From contig CALQLO010000001.1 of assembly GCA_943331445.1 (NCBI GenBank), positions 1 to 64,000 of the forward strand: DNA of 64,000 bases, given 5' to 3'. The stretch is from Akkermansia muciniphila (GTDB taxonomy: Bacteria; Verrucomicrobiota; Verrucomicrobiia; Opitutales; UBA953). This document shows positions 16,850 to 26,444 of the stretch, piece after piece. Under the pieces are notes generated by a model. It made no database searches. It had not been told where the DNA came from and was given only the letters and a program-made list of their open reading frames with translations. The translations under genes and the position numbers were made by a program. The stretch's first letter is position 1. Each line of letters begins with the position of its first letter.

Positions 16850-18436
16850 ATGAGCGAGCAGACGCGCCAGTACGGGGATATGGCGAAGACCGCCTCCTGG
16901 ACGATGGTTTCGCGAGTGCTCGGGCTGGTGCGTGATCAGCTCACTGCCGCCGTCTTCGGCGCTGGTCCGGTCGGAGCCGCTTTTCTCTTCGCTTTTCAAA
17001 TTCCGAATCTCTTCCGCCGTTTACTCGGTGAAGGCGCCCTCACGGTGGCGATTGTGCCAGTGCTCGCCGATAAGACGGCGAGGGAAGGGAAGGCCTCCGC
17101 GTTTGCTTTCCTCAATTATGTCATCCGCCGGGCGCTCCCTTGGATGATGGGGATTACCTTACTCGGCATGGGTATCGCCATTGCGTGGTCTTATCTCGCC
17201 ATGGATTATTCTAAGGCGAGTCGGGCAGCGGAACTGACGGCCTATTGCATGCCGTACATGCCGTTAATCTGCCTGGCGGCGCTTTTTACCTCCGCCGTTA
17301 ATCTGAGCGGGCGCTTCGGTTTGGCAGAGTTCGCCTCAGCGATGCTCAACCTATGCATGATTTTCGCCCTGGCGGTCTTGGGGGAAAACTTTGCGTCCGG
17401 TGACATGGGCAAGGCGCGCTGGCTTTGCGCCGGGGCGATTGCTGGAGGCGTTTTACAGTTATTAATCCCTCTTTGGGGTCTGCGCCAAGAAGGGTGGCGC
17501 CCTCGTCCTGCGATTGCCGATAAAGCCGCCTGGGGCGTTCTGTTGGCCGCTTTTATACCCGCGGCTCTTGGCGCAGGGATTCAGCAGATAAACTTCCTCG
17601 TCTCACGTTTTCTGGCTTTCGGGGTCTCGGATGCGTCCCTGACTTATTACTATATCGCCAATCGGATTGTCGAACTTCCCATTGGTCTATTTTCGGCTTC
17701 GATCGCGACGGTGATGTTCCCGGCGATGGCGACCGCTTTCGCGGCTCGAGACGAAGCGGCGCTTTCCCGGAACTATGCCCGTGGTATGCGGCTGATTATC
17801 GCGGTAAACATCGCTGCGGCTGTGGGACTCATTGTCCTTTCGGGTCCGATTGTTCAGCTGCTTTTTAAATTCCAAAAATTCACAGAGGTTGATTGCGAAC
17901 ACACCCGAATCGTCTTGGCGTTATTTGCCTTCGTCATGCCGTTTTACGCTATGATCTCAATGGTGACGCGTGCGCTCAATGTGGCGGGTAACACCAAGGC
18001 CACTTTCAGGGCGGCCGTCCATGCTTTCGGGGTCAATCTCGTGGCCTCGCTGATTGCCGTCTGGATGGGCTGGGGTATCGAGGGGCTCGCGGTCGCGAAT
18101 GGGATTTCCACCGTCTGGCAGTATCTAGTACTTCGCCGCTTGCTGCAACGTAGTGCGCCCGCTTTCTTGGGTGAAAACCTGCTCATCCCCACGCTGAAGG
18201 TGCTGGTCGGATCGGCGGCGTTGGGTCTTGTGGCTTATCAGGGTTTTGCCATCTTGCATGACTTCAAGGGGGCATGGCTTCACCCCAAGCTTAGCCTGTT
18301 CTTGGCCATGCTCGTGGCCGCATCGGTTTCCGCCGCGCTCTATGCCTGGATTCTCTGCGTCTGGGGTTACCCGGAGAAAGATTTAGTCCTTTCTTATCGG
18401 GATAAATTACTCCGACTATTGCGACTCCGTCGCTGA
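16850..18436 (+). CDS. murJ: Lipid II flippase MurJ (MviN family)
   Basis: A polytopic membrane protein of the MOP exporter superfamily that flips the peptidoglycan precursor lipid II to the periplasm. It has 528 residues and about 14 membrane helices. The N-terminus matches the family closely: ASWTMVSRVLGLVRDQLTAAVFG, then FQIPNLFRRLLGEGALTVAIVPV. It also has the ADKAAWGVLLAAFIPAALG region with QINFLVSR. It lies 6 bp after hisS and 20 bp before the Pls-like synthetase gene, so it is probably in the same transcript. Confidence 0.96.
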   Translation: MSEQTRQYGDMAKTASWTMVSRVLGLVRDQLTAAVFGAGPVGAAFLFAFQIPNLFRRLLGEGALTVAIVPVLADKTAREGKASAFAFLNYVIRRALPWMMGITLLGMGIAIAWSYLAMDYSKASRAAELTAYCMPYMPLICLAALFTSAVNLSGRFGLAEFASAMLNLCMIFALAVLGENFASGDMGKARWLCAGAIAGGVLQLLIPLWGLRQEGWRPRPAIADKAAWGVLLAAFIPAALGAGIQQINFLVSRFLAFGVSDASLTYYYIANRIVELPIGLFSASIATVMFPAMATAFAARDEAALSRNYARGMRLIIAVNIAAAVGLIVLSGPIVQLLFKFQKFTEVDCEHTRIVLALFAFVMPFYAMISMVTRALNVAGNTKATFRAAVHAFGVNLVASLIAVWMGWGIEGLAVANGISTVWQYLVLRRLLQRSAPAFLGENLLIPTLKVLVGSAALGLVAYQGFAILHDFKGAWLHPKLSLFLAMLVAASVSAALYAWILCVWGYPEKDLVLSYRDKLLRLLRLRR

Positions 18437-18456
18437 GGCGGGGCTAAAGCGGTTAT

Positions 18457-21400
18457 ATGATTCTGCAGGGTGCCCATAGACCTGATTTACTCCGCCATGA
18501 GACGTTGGCTGACTTGCTTGCAGATACGGTGCGACGTCAGCCGGACGCCTTAGCTATCGTGGATGGTTCGATACGTCTTTCCTACAGTGAGCTTTGGTTG
18601 CGCTCCCGTAAGGTCGCTCATGCTTTAGCTTCTCGCGGGTGTGGCCCGGGAGCGTGCGTGGGTTTATGGTTACCACGTGGGCACGCTTTGATCCTCGGCC
18701 AGGCCGGTATCGCCTTGTCTGGGGCCGCTTGGTTACCTTTTGACGCCGCTGTGCCGCTTGATCGCCTTGCGACGTGCATGCGTGATGCCCGTGCGCATTA
18801 CGTCTTAACCGACCATGAAGGCGCGAAAGGTATCCGAGCTCGAGGTCTGGAGCCGCTGGTTCTGGCGGAGCTGGAGGGGGAGAATCTGCAGGTTGAACTA
18901 CGTCGTGCGGCACCCGGTGACATGGCCTATGTGATTTATACTTCGGGTTCCACGGGAGAACCGAAGGGCATCGCGATCACCCAGCGTAATGTCTGCCATT
19001 TCATTCGCAGTGAGAATGACGTCCTGGGGGTCACGGCAGCCGATCGCGTCTACCAGGGTTTTTCGGTCGCGTTTGATATGTCACTGGAGGAAATTTGGAT
19101 CTCCTTTTTCGCCGGGGCGAGTCTCTGGGTGGCACCCGCAGAAATCGTGGCGGACCCGGATGCGCTTCAGGATGCGCTGCTGAAGCAGGAAATAACGGTA
19201 TTGCACGCCGTGCCGACGTTGGCTGCGTTGATCACGAATTTCCCCCCAAGCCTTCGCTTGCTGAATCTGGGAGGCGAAGCCTGTCCGGACTCTCTGGCGA
19301 CGAGGTTAACGGGACATTGGTACCGGGTTTTTAATACCTATGGGCCAACCGAGACGACGGTGACAGCCTCCATCGCCATTCTTCAGCCCGGCAAGTCGGT
19401 TAATATCGGTATCCCGCTGCCGAATTACGGTATCGGGGTCTGCACCCCCGAGCGTCGGTTATTGGCAGTAGGTGAAACGGGAGAACTGGTTGTGTTTGGG
19501 CCTGGCGTTTCGGGTGGTTATCTTGGCCGGCCCGAGCTGACCGCAGCCCGATTCGTGGAAATAGCTGGCCAGCCAGCCTACCTCACGGGAGATCTGGGAA
19601 GTGTCGGCCCCGACGGTGAAGTTCGCTGTTTGGGTCGAGTTGATAATCAAATCAAGTTGAGAGGTTTCCGCATCGAGCTCGACGAAATCACCGCTGCCTT
19701 GAGTGATCAGCCTGGGGTCGGTACGGCCGCCGCCGTCGTCCGGCCGCTCGCCGGGAGCGATGAAATCGTCGCCTTCGTGGTTTTGTCTTCGGGGGCGGCG
19801 AATGCAGAATCGCTGCGCGCGGCACTGATGGCGCGACTGCCAACTTACATGGTGCCAGCAAGATTCGTGTTCATTGAGGAGATGCCGCGGCTGAGTTCTG
19901 GGAAGACGGACCTTGGCGCGTTGCGCCGTCGTGAATTGGCGGTGAATGTTGCTAGCTCCGAAGCGTTGCCTCCGCCTCGCGATGAGCATGAGACCGCCTT
20001 GCGCGTCATCTTGTGCGAATTACTTCCGGGTCGCCACCTGTCGCCATCGGCCGATTTCTTCGCCGACCTCGGTGGGCATTCGTTACTCGCTGCTCGGCTG
20101 GTGACGAGGCTTCGTCGCGATGCCCGCTATGCGGCTGTCGGCGTCCAGCATATCTATCGAGGTCGTTCGCTGCAGGCCATTGCCCTGGCCATGCGTGAGC
20201 TAGCGGAGGCTGGTCGAACGGCTGAGGCCGCACCCCATCATGAGTCGGCACCGTTATGGCGACGTTTTGCTTGTGGCTTTGCTCAGGCCAGTTGTCTGCC
20301 GTTCCTTGTACTGCTCCAGATGCTGCAATGGCTTTCACCATTCTTTGCCTATCACTGGCTGACGGGTGACCCGGAGGATAGTGCTTTTTTTGCAATCATC
20401 GTCGCACTTGGTGCATACCTAGTCGCGTTAGCGCTTTCGTTTCCGCTGGGGGTTTTCTTGCGTCTACTCCTGGTCGGGCGACTGCGACCCGGCAGCTATC
20501 CGCTCTGGGGGCTCACCTATTTCCGCTGGTGGCTAGGCGTTCGCCTCGCGGAGATTCCTGCGGTCCATCTTATTTCCGGCACGCCTTTAAAATCTTTTCA
20601 TCTCCGGATGCAAGGTGCCAAGGTCGGCCGACATTGTACGATTAATTCGGTCACCGCCTCGGTTCCCGAACTGCTCGTCGTCGGTGACGGGGTCTGCTTG
20701 GGTACGTTCGTTAACATTGAGAACGCGCGGGTCGAGGGGGGCCGCCTGATCATTGGGCGCGTGGCGATTGGAGATGGCGCATCTGTCGACTCGTATTCCG
20801 TGTTAGAGAATGACACCAAAATCGGAGCCGGCGGAAAACTTGGTGGTCAATCGGCCTTGGCCGAAGGGGTGTCTATCCCCGCCGGCGAAGTCTGGGCTGG
20901 GGCGCCAGCCCGCAAGACAGGTACGGCCACAAGGCTTACGCCCCCGCCGGGGCTGGGAGTTTGGTCCGCAGGTCTACGTATCCTTGGATTCGTTATCGGT
21001 GCGGCGCTGGTCGCGGTGCTGTTTTACATCCCCGTATTCCCAAGTTTCGTCGTTATTGATGCACTCGATACGCGCTGGTTAGACGTGTTTGAAAACTTCG
21101 AGCATTGGTGGCTAGCCTTACCAATATTTTTCCTGCTCGCGATTCCTGCTACGGCGATCTTGTTACTCATCACGGTCGGATTGGCCGGTCTACTTCGCCG
21201 ATGTCTGCCCCGCCAGCAGGCTGGCCGCTTTCCCATTGAGGGCCGCGAATATTTCTGGAAGTGGCAGCTTTCGGCTGTCCTGGATGCATCCCTGCAGGTC
21301 CTGCATGGTCTGTATGCTTCGGTTTATGTCGCCACGTGGTTACGCATCATGGGAACAAAGGTCGGTCGTGATGCGGAGGTTTCGACAGCGGAAGGGATTA

Positions 21401-22395
21401 TTCCTGAACTGTTAGAGTTGGGTGATGAGTCGTTTATCGCGGACGGCGCCATGCTTGGGGACGAAGGTCAGCAAGACGGCTGGATGACCTTGAGCCGGAC
21501 TCGTATCGGCGCTCGTTCCTTTGTGGGGAACGGAGCGTACGTGCCCGATGGGGCGCAGTTTCCCGATGATGTCTTGTTGGGTGTGCAATCCTCCGCGCCT
21601 CAAAATGAACAGATGCGTCCTGGGCAGACATGGATGGGTTCGCCCCCCATTTTGTTACCAGCGCGAGAAGTCATCGCGGAACAGGATCCGGCGCTGACCT
21701 TTCGCCCATCGCGGAGTCGCCGTTGGGCGCGAGCCTTCATCGAAGGCTTGCGGATTGTTGTCCCGCTAGCGTTTGTCATTGCGGCGGGCTATGTGACCGT
21801 CTTCGAAACCATGCCCTACCTGGAGGAGGAGAATTGGCCCGAGTTTTGCCTAGCCTTGACGATTGCCGGCATGCTTTACGGACTGATTTCCTTTGGCCTA
21901 GTGCTCGTCGCCAAGTGGATTCTTATCGGTAAGTATCGTCCGAGGTTAGCCCCGATGTGGACGCTTTTTGTCTGGGTTAGCGAGGCAGTGACCACGTTAC
22001 ATGAATCTTTGGCTGTACCGGCACTCCTTAATTTGCTCAAGGGTACGCCGATGTTGCCATGGGCTTTCCGGCTCTTGGGCGTCAAGGTGGGCAAGGGTGT
22101 TTGGATGAATTCGACGGACCTTACGGAATTCGACTGCGTGAGTATCGGCGACGAAGCTGAACTGAATGATCACAGCGGACCGCAGACACATTTATTCGAG
22201 GATCGGGTGATGCGTATCGGTTTGGTCCGGATTGGAACTCGCTGTACGATTGGCGTCCGCACAACCGTGCTTTATGATGCTTCGGTTGGCGATGGGGCTC
22301 ACCTTGGGCCGCTGACCCTAGTCGCGAAGGGTGAGCATATTCCTGAAAACACCCGCTGGGAAGGGACTCCCTCTGCTCCGGCTGCACGCGGATGA
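18457..22395 (+). CDS. Pls/PosA-type membrane non-ribosomal peptide synthetase
   Basis: The protein has 1312 residues. Residues about 1-500 form an adenylation domain with YTSGSTGEPKG, the A4 segment FDMSLEEIW, YGPTETT, YLTGDLG, GFRIELDEI and the catalytic lysine in LSSGKTDLGAL. A carrier domain follows, with the phosphopantetheine serine in DLGGHSLLAARL (about 538). There is no canonical condensation (HHxxxDG) or thioesterase domain. Instead there are three repeats of a membrane-helix pair plus a left-handed beta-helix soluble domain (about 600-830, 840-1065 and 1095-1305). This layout and length match epsilon-poly-L-lysine synthetase (Pls) and PosA, where the tandem soluble domains join amino acids and the membrane part surrounds or exports the chain. 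The overlapping downstream gene is a phosphopantetheinyl transferase. The monomer is unknown. Confidence 0.9.
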   Translation: MILQGAHRPDLLRHETLADLLADTVRRQPDALAIVDGSIRLSYSELWLRSRKVAHALASRGCGPGACVGLWLPRGHALILGQAGIALSGAAWLPFDAAVPLDRLATCMRDARAHYVLTDHEGAKGIRARGLEPLVLAELEGENLQVELRRAAPGDMAYVIYTSGSTGEPKGIAITQRNVCHFIRSENDVLGVTAADRVYQGFSVAFDMSLEEIWISFFAGASLWVAPAEIVADPDALQDALLKQEITVLHAVPTLAALITNFPPSLRLLNLGGEACPDSLATRLTGHWYRVFNTYGPTETTVTASIAILQPGKSVNIGIPLPNYGIGVCTPERRLLAVGETGELVVFGPGVSGGYLGRPELTAARFVEIAGQPAYLTGDLGSVGPDGEVRCLGRVDNQIKLRGFRIELDEITAALSDQPGVGTAAAVVRPLAGSDEIVAFVVLSSGAANAESLRAALMARLPTYMVPARFVFIEEMPRLSSGKTDLGALRRRELAVNVASSEALPPPRDEHETALRVILCELLPGRHLSPSADFFADLGGHSLLAARLVTRLRRDARYAAVGVQHIYRGRSLQAIALAMRELAEAGRTAEAAPHHESAPLWRRFACGFAQASCLPFLVLLQMLQWLSPFFAYHWLTGDPEDSAFFAIIVALGAYLVALALSFPLGVFLRLLLVGRLRPGSYPLWGLTYFRWWLGVRLAEIPAVHLISGTPLKSFHLRMQGAKVGRHCTINSVTASVPELLVVGDGVCLGTFVNIENARVEGGRLIIGRVAIGDGASVDSYSVLENDTKIGAGGKLGGQSALAEGVSIPAGEVWAGAPARKTGTATRLTPPPGLGVWSAGLRILGFVIGAALVAVLFYIPVFPSFVVIDALDTRWLDVFENFEHWWLALPIFFLLAIPATAILLLITVGLAGLLRRCLPRQQAGRFPIEGREYFWKWQLSAVLDASLQVLHGLYASVYVATWLRIMGTKVGRDAEVSTAEGIIPELLELGDESFIADGAMLGDEGQQDGWMTLSRTRIGARSFVGNGAYVPDGAQFPDDVLLGVQSSAPQNEQMRPGQTWMGSPPILLPAREVIAEQDPALTFRPSRSRRWARAFIEGLRIVVPLAFVIAAGYVTVFETMPYLEEENWPEFCLALTIAGMLYGLISFGLVLVAKWILIGKYRPRLAPMWTLFVWVSEAVTTLHESLAVPALLNLLKGTPMLPWAFRLLGVKVGKGVWMNSTDLTEFDCVSIGDEAELNDHSGPQTHLFEDRVMRIGLVRIGTRCTIGVRTTVLYDASVGDGAHLGPLTLVAKGEHIPENTRWEGTPSAPAARG

Positions 22396-22919
22396 TGAAG
22401 GTGCTGACACCCGAGGAGGCCTCGAACTTGAAGGCTGAGCCGATAGATAATATCTGGCTCTTGCAGGTCCCGTCCGTCGGGCGCGGCGCAGGCTCGAAGC
22501 TGGCATTGCGCAGAGCCGTCCTGACCGTGGCCAGGGGTTGGCATGGTGGTGCGGTGGCGATTATCGAATCTGCACTTGGTCCGGAATTGCTCGGCGCCCC
22601 TTGGCGGGTTTCGTTTTCCTACGATGGGTGCGATGGTTGGGTGGCATGGTCACGCATTGGCCGTATCGGAATCGACGCCGAGAGGATTCGTTTCATCCCC
22701 GAGGCCCGTGAATTGACGCAGCAATATCTATCCGGGACCGCTGCCGATGACTTGATGGATCTCGATGCTTCAATCCAATTCACCCGTCGCTGGACGGAGA
22801 TGGAGGCGTCGCATAAAGCCCGCGGGGGGGTGCTGGGCGAAAAACATCCTACAGCCAACGTCCCGCTCACGATTTGTCACCACCGGCACCAGGATGTCAT
22901 TGTCACCGTGGCACAGTAG
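22392..22919 (+). CDS. 4'-phosphopantetheinyl transferase-like protein
   Basis: The protein has 175 residues and overlaps the synthetase stop by 4 bp. The two family motifs are visible: GRIGIDAERI (Mg-binding Asp and Glu region) at about 93-102 and FTRRWTEMEASHKARGG (the W-x-x-x-E-A-x-x-K signature) at about 136-152. The lysine usual before EA is methionine here. Family members attach phosphopantetheine from CoA to carrier-protein serines; its natural target is the carrier domain encoded just upstream. It is shorter than Sfp-type enzymes (about 220-240 residues), mainly at the N-terminus. Confidence 0.85.
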   Translation: MMKVLTPEEASNLKAEPIDNIWLLQVPSVGRGAGSKLALRRAVLTVARGWHGGAVAIIESALGPELLGAPWRVSFSYDGCDGWVAWSRIGRIGIDAERIRFIPEARELTQQYLSGTAADDLMDLDASIQFTRRWTEMEASHKARGGVLGEKHPTANVPLTICHHRHQDVIVTVAQ

Positions 22920-22928
22920 GGCGCCTGA

Positions 22929-23813
22929 TTAGACTTTGGGGAGGCGGGCCCGGCGGAGTTCTTCCGATCGATAACGCCGAACCAGGGCGCGGAGGATCGC
23001 GACGGTTTCGGAGTCAGCCACGCCCGTGATCTTGGCGGAACGGAAATGACGCTGAAAGGCTTCGAGGCCGAGTTTCAGGCCGGGTTCACCAGCTTCAAGG
23101 TGGTAGCCGTATAACTCTAGAAGTTTTCTGACATCCACGGCGTTCGGGGTTTTGCTTTTCGTCAAGTTCGCTTTCACTTCGTCGGGTAGCGGCCAGGCCC
23201 CGATACCCAAGGCGGCTAATTTGGCCCAAGGAAAGAGCGAGCCCGGATCGATTTTACGTCCGACGGCGATATCTGAATGGCCGAGGACGTTCACGGGCTT
23301 GATGTCATGGCGGCGAATGATGTCGGCGCAGAGCGTGAACAGGACTTCGGCCTGAGCAGCGGAGTATGGATGAACATTTCCGTCGAGATTGATGATTTCA
23401 ATTCCTACCGATCGTTGATTGAGGGCGTTCAGTTCAGCCCATCCGCTTTTGCCGGCGTGGAAAGCGGACATGTTTTCAGGGACCATCCGGATGACCCTCG
23501 GGGTGGCTTCATCCGTGACCACATAATGAATGCCAACCTTATGAGCATGATCCTTGCCTTGGAGGATATCTAGAGACGAGGGCAGGGTGCCTGCAGTATA
23601 GTGAAGGATTAAGTGGGTGACCTTTTCCTTGCGGGGTTCGGCCCCCAGGGAGCTCGGGCCTTGTTCAATGGTTAGTCCCGTAAATTTGCTAACCAGGGCT
23701 GCAGGCGCCGTAGGTTTGCTGGGATTCGGGCTCGTTGCGCAGCTGCAAAGGAAAAGCGCCAAAAACAAGGGAACGCACAAACGCACGGAATATGACCATA
23801 TGGGGTTGTTCAT
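22929..23813 (-). CDS. Lipoprotein N-acetylmuramoyl-L-alanine amidase (AmiD-like)
   Basis: The protein has about 294 residues. A lipoprotein signal peptide with lipobox LCSC (LFLALFLCSCATS) suggests outer-membrane anchoring. The Amidase_2 domain shows zinc-ligand and catalytic segments HLILHYTAG, HYVVTDE, NQRSVGIEIINLDG and GHSDIAVGRKIDPG. A C-terminal helical region (about 225-285: LLELYGYHLEAGEPGLKLGLEAFQRHF) resembles a PG_binding_1 domain. Predicted role: cleaving the bond between MurNAc and L-alanine in muropeptides during recycling. ATG at 23813 is preferred over GTG at 23816. It converges with the phosphopantetheinyl transferase gene. Confidence 0.93.
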   Translation of the reverse strand: MNNPIWSYSVRLCVPLFLALFLCSCATSPNPSKPTAPAALVSKFTGLTIEQGPSSLGAEPRKEKVTHLILHYTAGTLPSSLDILQGKDHAHKVGIHYVVTDEATPRVIRMVPENMSAFHAGKSGWAELNALNQRSVGIEIINLDGNVHPYSAAQAEVLFTLCADIIRRHDIKPVNVLGHSDIAVGRKIDPGSLFPWAKLAALGIGAWPLPDEVKANLTKSKTPNAVDVRKLLELYGYHLEAGEPGLKLGLEAFQRHFRSAKITGVADSETVAILRALVRRYRSEELRRARLPKV

Positions 23814-23913
23814 CACTGTAGGGTTGAATACTTAGTTTATTCCACGATTTGCCCCAAGATAATACGGTTTAAATGTATAAAGGGCTGTGTTTATTGGTTA
23901 ATTACTAACTAGA

Positions 23914-23939
23914 CATAATGTATATTGTGCGAAATATAC
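23914..23939 (+). promoter_or_regulatory. Candidate -10 element and operator of the deoxyhexose operon
   Basis: In the AT-rich gap between the amidase and the DeoR regulator, CATAAT (23914-23919) resembles a -10 box. It is immediately followed by a perfect inverted repeat, GTATATT-GTGCGA-AATATAC (23920-23939), with 7-bp arms and a 6-bp spacer. A repressor bound there would block initiation, which fits autoregulation by the DeoR protein encoded about 95 bp downstream. No good -35 hexamer was found at 16-18 bp spacing. The assignment is inferred from position and symmetry only. Confidence 0.45.
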
Positions 23940-24033
23940 CTAAGGTACGCGGGGCCAAGAAACAAGGTTATTGATTGCTCGATTGGTTACGCTCATAAAT
24001 CCGGCTCTTACCCCCTGAGACACCGATTACTTT

Positions 24034-24813
24034 ATGAAAGTCGCCCGACACATCATTGAAGCCCGCCGTGAGGCGATTGCCAAATTACTCTCTAAGGTCG
24101 GATACGTACCCGTCCTGGAAATCTGTAAGCAGTTCAACGTCTCGGAGGCCACGGCCCGTCGTGATTTGACGGAGCTGGAGAATCAGCGACGCATCACGCG
24201 TACCCACGGAGGCGCTCTCTCTGACTTCAATCGCAACTTTCCGCCGCTCGATGATCGTAAAATCGAAGATGCTGAAGCCAAGCGACGCATTGGCAACATG
24301 GCCGCCTCCCGCGTTAAGGCTGGCATGACCGTCTACCTGGATTCGGGCTCCACGATTTTCTTCGCCGCTGAAGCGATTGCCTCTGCCGGAGTCCCCGATT
24401 TACAGATTGTCACGACCTGTCTGCCGACGGCGCAGCTGATTTCCTGTCTCCCTGGGGTTGAAGTATATATTCCCGGTGGGCTGTTTCTGACGCGCCACGC
24501 AATGGTCGCCGGCGACCGTACGCTGGAGGAAGTTGCCCGCTGGAATTTTGACGTCGCCCTGCTCGGGGCTGAAGGCATCGACGAGAACGGCCTTTGGAAT
24601 TCGCAACGCGATATCTCCCATCAGCAACGCGAAGTGATTCGGCGGTCGGACGAAGTTTTAATCTGCATGAATAAGGTTAAGCTTGGTCGCGGTGGCCCTT
24701 GTGCCGTTACGCGTGATGTCAGCGCACTCTTTTTGGTCACCGATGCGGATGCGGCCGCGGTGCAGAAAGCCAAGGTAAAGCTGCCCGCGGAACGCGTTTT
24801 GACAGCTCTCTGA
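24034..24813 (+). CDS. DeoR-family transcriptional regulator
   Basis: The protein has 259 residues. The N-terminal winged helix-turn-helix contains VLEICKQFNVSEATARRDL and the DeoR signature around RITRTHGGAL. The C-terminal DeoR sensor domain (about 75-240) has YLDSGSTIFFAAEAI and the LLGAEGIDENGLWN segment typical of phosphosugar-binding regulators. It is the first gene of a cluster for L-fucose/L-rhamnose-type sugars, so its effector is plausibly fuculose- or rhamnulose-1-phosphate. It may act at the inverted repeat at 23920-23939. Confidence 0.94.
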   Translation: MKVARHIIEARREAIAKLLSKVGYVPVLEICKQFNVSEATARRDLTELENQRRITRTHGGALSDFNRNFPPLDDRKIEDAEAKRRIGNMAASRVKAGMTVYLDSGSTIFFAAEAIASAGVPDLQIVTTCLPTAQLISCLPGVEVYIPGGLFLTRHAMVAGDRTLEEVARWNFDVALLGAEGIDENGLWNSQRDISHQQREVIRRSDEVLICMNKVKLGRGGPCAVTRDVSALFLVTDADAAAVQKAKVKLPAERVLTAL

Positions 24814-24816
24814 GCG

Positions 24817-26442
24817 TTGTTCTGTTTGCCTGTGAAGAACCGAACCGTCTATCTTGTGGCGAACGGCGACTTGCGCGCCTCGGCCAATCAAAAGTGCGAA
24901 GCTGCTCAATTAGCCATGGAGGCCCTGCTCGCCCAGGCTTTACGTCGTGAAGGCTGGAAGGTGAAGCGCGCCCATGGTTTTCGTGCCGAGGTCGGGCATG
25001 GTTTTATCGATTCGCAGAAATACGGCATCGAGGTCTTTCGCGGCATTCCCACAGATGCCCCCTTGGTGGTCGCTGAAGCGGTTTGGCAATACTCCCATCA
25101 TGTCTTGCCCGGCTTGTTTTCACATCGTGGCCCGATCCTCACCGTCGCCAACTGGTCCGGAACTTGGCCCGGACTCGTTGGCATGCTTAATCTCAATGGC
25201 TCCTTGCTTAAAGCAGGCATTAATTTCTCCACGCTTTGGAGCGAGGATTTCACCGACGATAAGTTCCGGATCGGTCTTCGGAAGTGGCTGATGTCGGGGC
25301 TGGTGACTCATGCTGTATCGCACGTACGTAAGCTCCGGCCATCTTCATCTAAGGACGCCCTTCTCGGCCGCCGTTTCGCCCAGGACTTCCGTCGCCGTAA
25401 GGCCATCATGGGCGTCTTTGATGAAGGCTGCATGGGCATGTACAATGCCATCATCCCCGATGAGATTCTGCATCCGACGGGTGTTTTTAAAGAGCGATTG
25501 AGTCAATCAAGCTTGTTTGCCGCGATGCTCACGGTGAAGCCGGCCGAAGCCACGGTTGCCTTGCGCTGGCTTCTTCGTAAGGGTCTCACCTTTGCTTGGG
25601 GGAAGAACGAAAAAACTGAACTGACCCGACGGCAGACATTGGAGCAACTGAAGATGTATATTGCCGCGGTGCGTCTGGCGGATGAATTCGGCTGTGCGAC
25701 CATCGGAATTCAATACCAGCAAGGGCTTAAGGATCTCGCCCCGGCCTCTGACTTGGTCGAGGGTTTGCTTAACAATCGTGAGCGCCCGCCGGTTTTCCAC
25801 GCTAAGACCGGCAAGGAACTCTTTAAAGGCGACGCCCTCCCCCACTTCAATGAAGTCGATGAATGTGCCGGTCTCGACGGCTTAATTACCTACCAACTTT
25901 GGAAGCAACTGGGCTTCGACCCGGAGAACACGCTGCATGATTTGCGCTGGGGTCGGCAGTATCAGGGGCTATCTGGTCGCCGGGTCATTGATGAGTACGT
26001 TTGGGTCTTATTGATTTCCGGCGCGGCGCCCGCTCAGCATTTCATCGGTGGCTATAGGGGTGCCCGTTCGGAGCGCCAACCTCCAATGTATTTCCGACTC
26101 GGCGGTGGCACGCTCAAAGGCGTCTCCAAGCCCGGCTGGATTGTCTGGTCACGTATTTTCGTGAAGGATGGTCAACTGCATGCCGATCTTGGCCTCGGTG
26201 AAGTGGTGGAACTCCCCAAGGCGGAGACTGAAGAACGCTGGAAACTCACAACGTCCCAGTGGCCGATCATGCATGTTGTGCTTCCCGGCATATCCCGGGA
26301 TCAGATGATGGCTCGTCACCCTTCTAATCATATTCAAGTCGTGTATGCGCCTTCCCGTTCCGCGGCCCAACGTGGCCTCACAGCTAAGGCCGCCGCGTTG
26401 GCTGAACTCGGCCTGAACGTCTCTCTTTGCGGAGAAATCTAA
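24817..26442 (+). CDS. L-fucose/L-arabinose isomerase-family protein
   Basis: The protein has up to 541 residues. It shows the general pattern of the fucose isomerase family: N-terminal sugar-isomerase domains, then the metal-site region ([13 protein letters not shown]) and a C-terminal domain with [22 protein letters not shown] and [17 protein letters not shown]. It probably converts an aldose to a ketose (L-fucose to L-fuculose or L-rhamnose to L-rhamnulose). No separate RhaA-type isomerase lies nearby, so it may serve both sugars. The start is uncertain: TTG at 24817 or GTG at 24832. No ATG is available near the N-terminus. It follows the regulator by 3 bp. Confidence 0.8.
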   Translation: MFCLPVKNRTVYLVANGDLRASANQKCEAAQLAMEALLAQALRREGWKVKRAHGFRAEVGHGFIDSQKYGIEVFRGIPTDAPLVVAEAVWQYSHHVLPGLFSHRGPILTVANWSGTWPGLVGMLNLNGSLLKAGINFSTLWSEDFTDDKFRIGLRKWLMSGLVTHAVSHVRKLRPSSSKDALLGRRFAQDFRRRKAIMGVFDEGCMGMYNAIIPDEILHPTGVFKERLSQSSLFAAMLTVKPAEATVALRWLLRKGLTFAWGKNEKTELTRRQTLEQLKMYIAAVRLADEFGCATIGIQYQQGLKDLAPASDLVEGLLNNRERPPVFHAKTGKELFKGDALPHFNEVDECAGLDGLITYQLWKQLGFDPENTLHDLRWGRQYQGLSGRRVIDEYVWVLLISGAAPAQHFIGGYRGARSERQPPMYFRLGGGTLKGVSKPGWIVWSRIFVKDGQLHADLGLGEVVELPKAETEERWKLTTSQWPIMHVVLPGISRDQMMARHPSNHIQVVYAPSRSAAQRGLTAKAAALAELGLNVSLCGEI

Positions 26443-26444
26443 CC

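Noticed and set aside
18457-22395. Conventional NRPS or NRPS-PKS module
   Set aside because: No HHxxxDG condensation domain, ketosynthase or thioesterase; the post-carrier region is membrane helices and beta-helix repeats.
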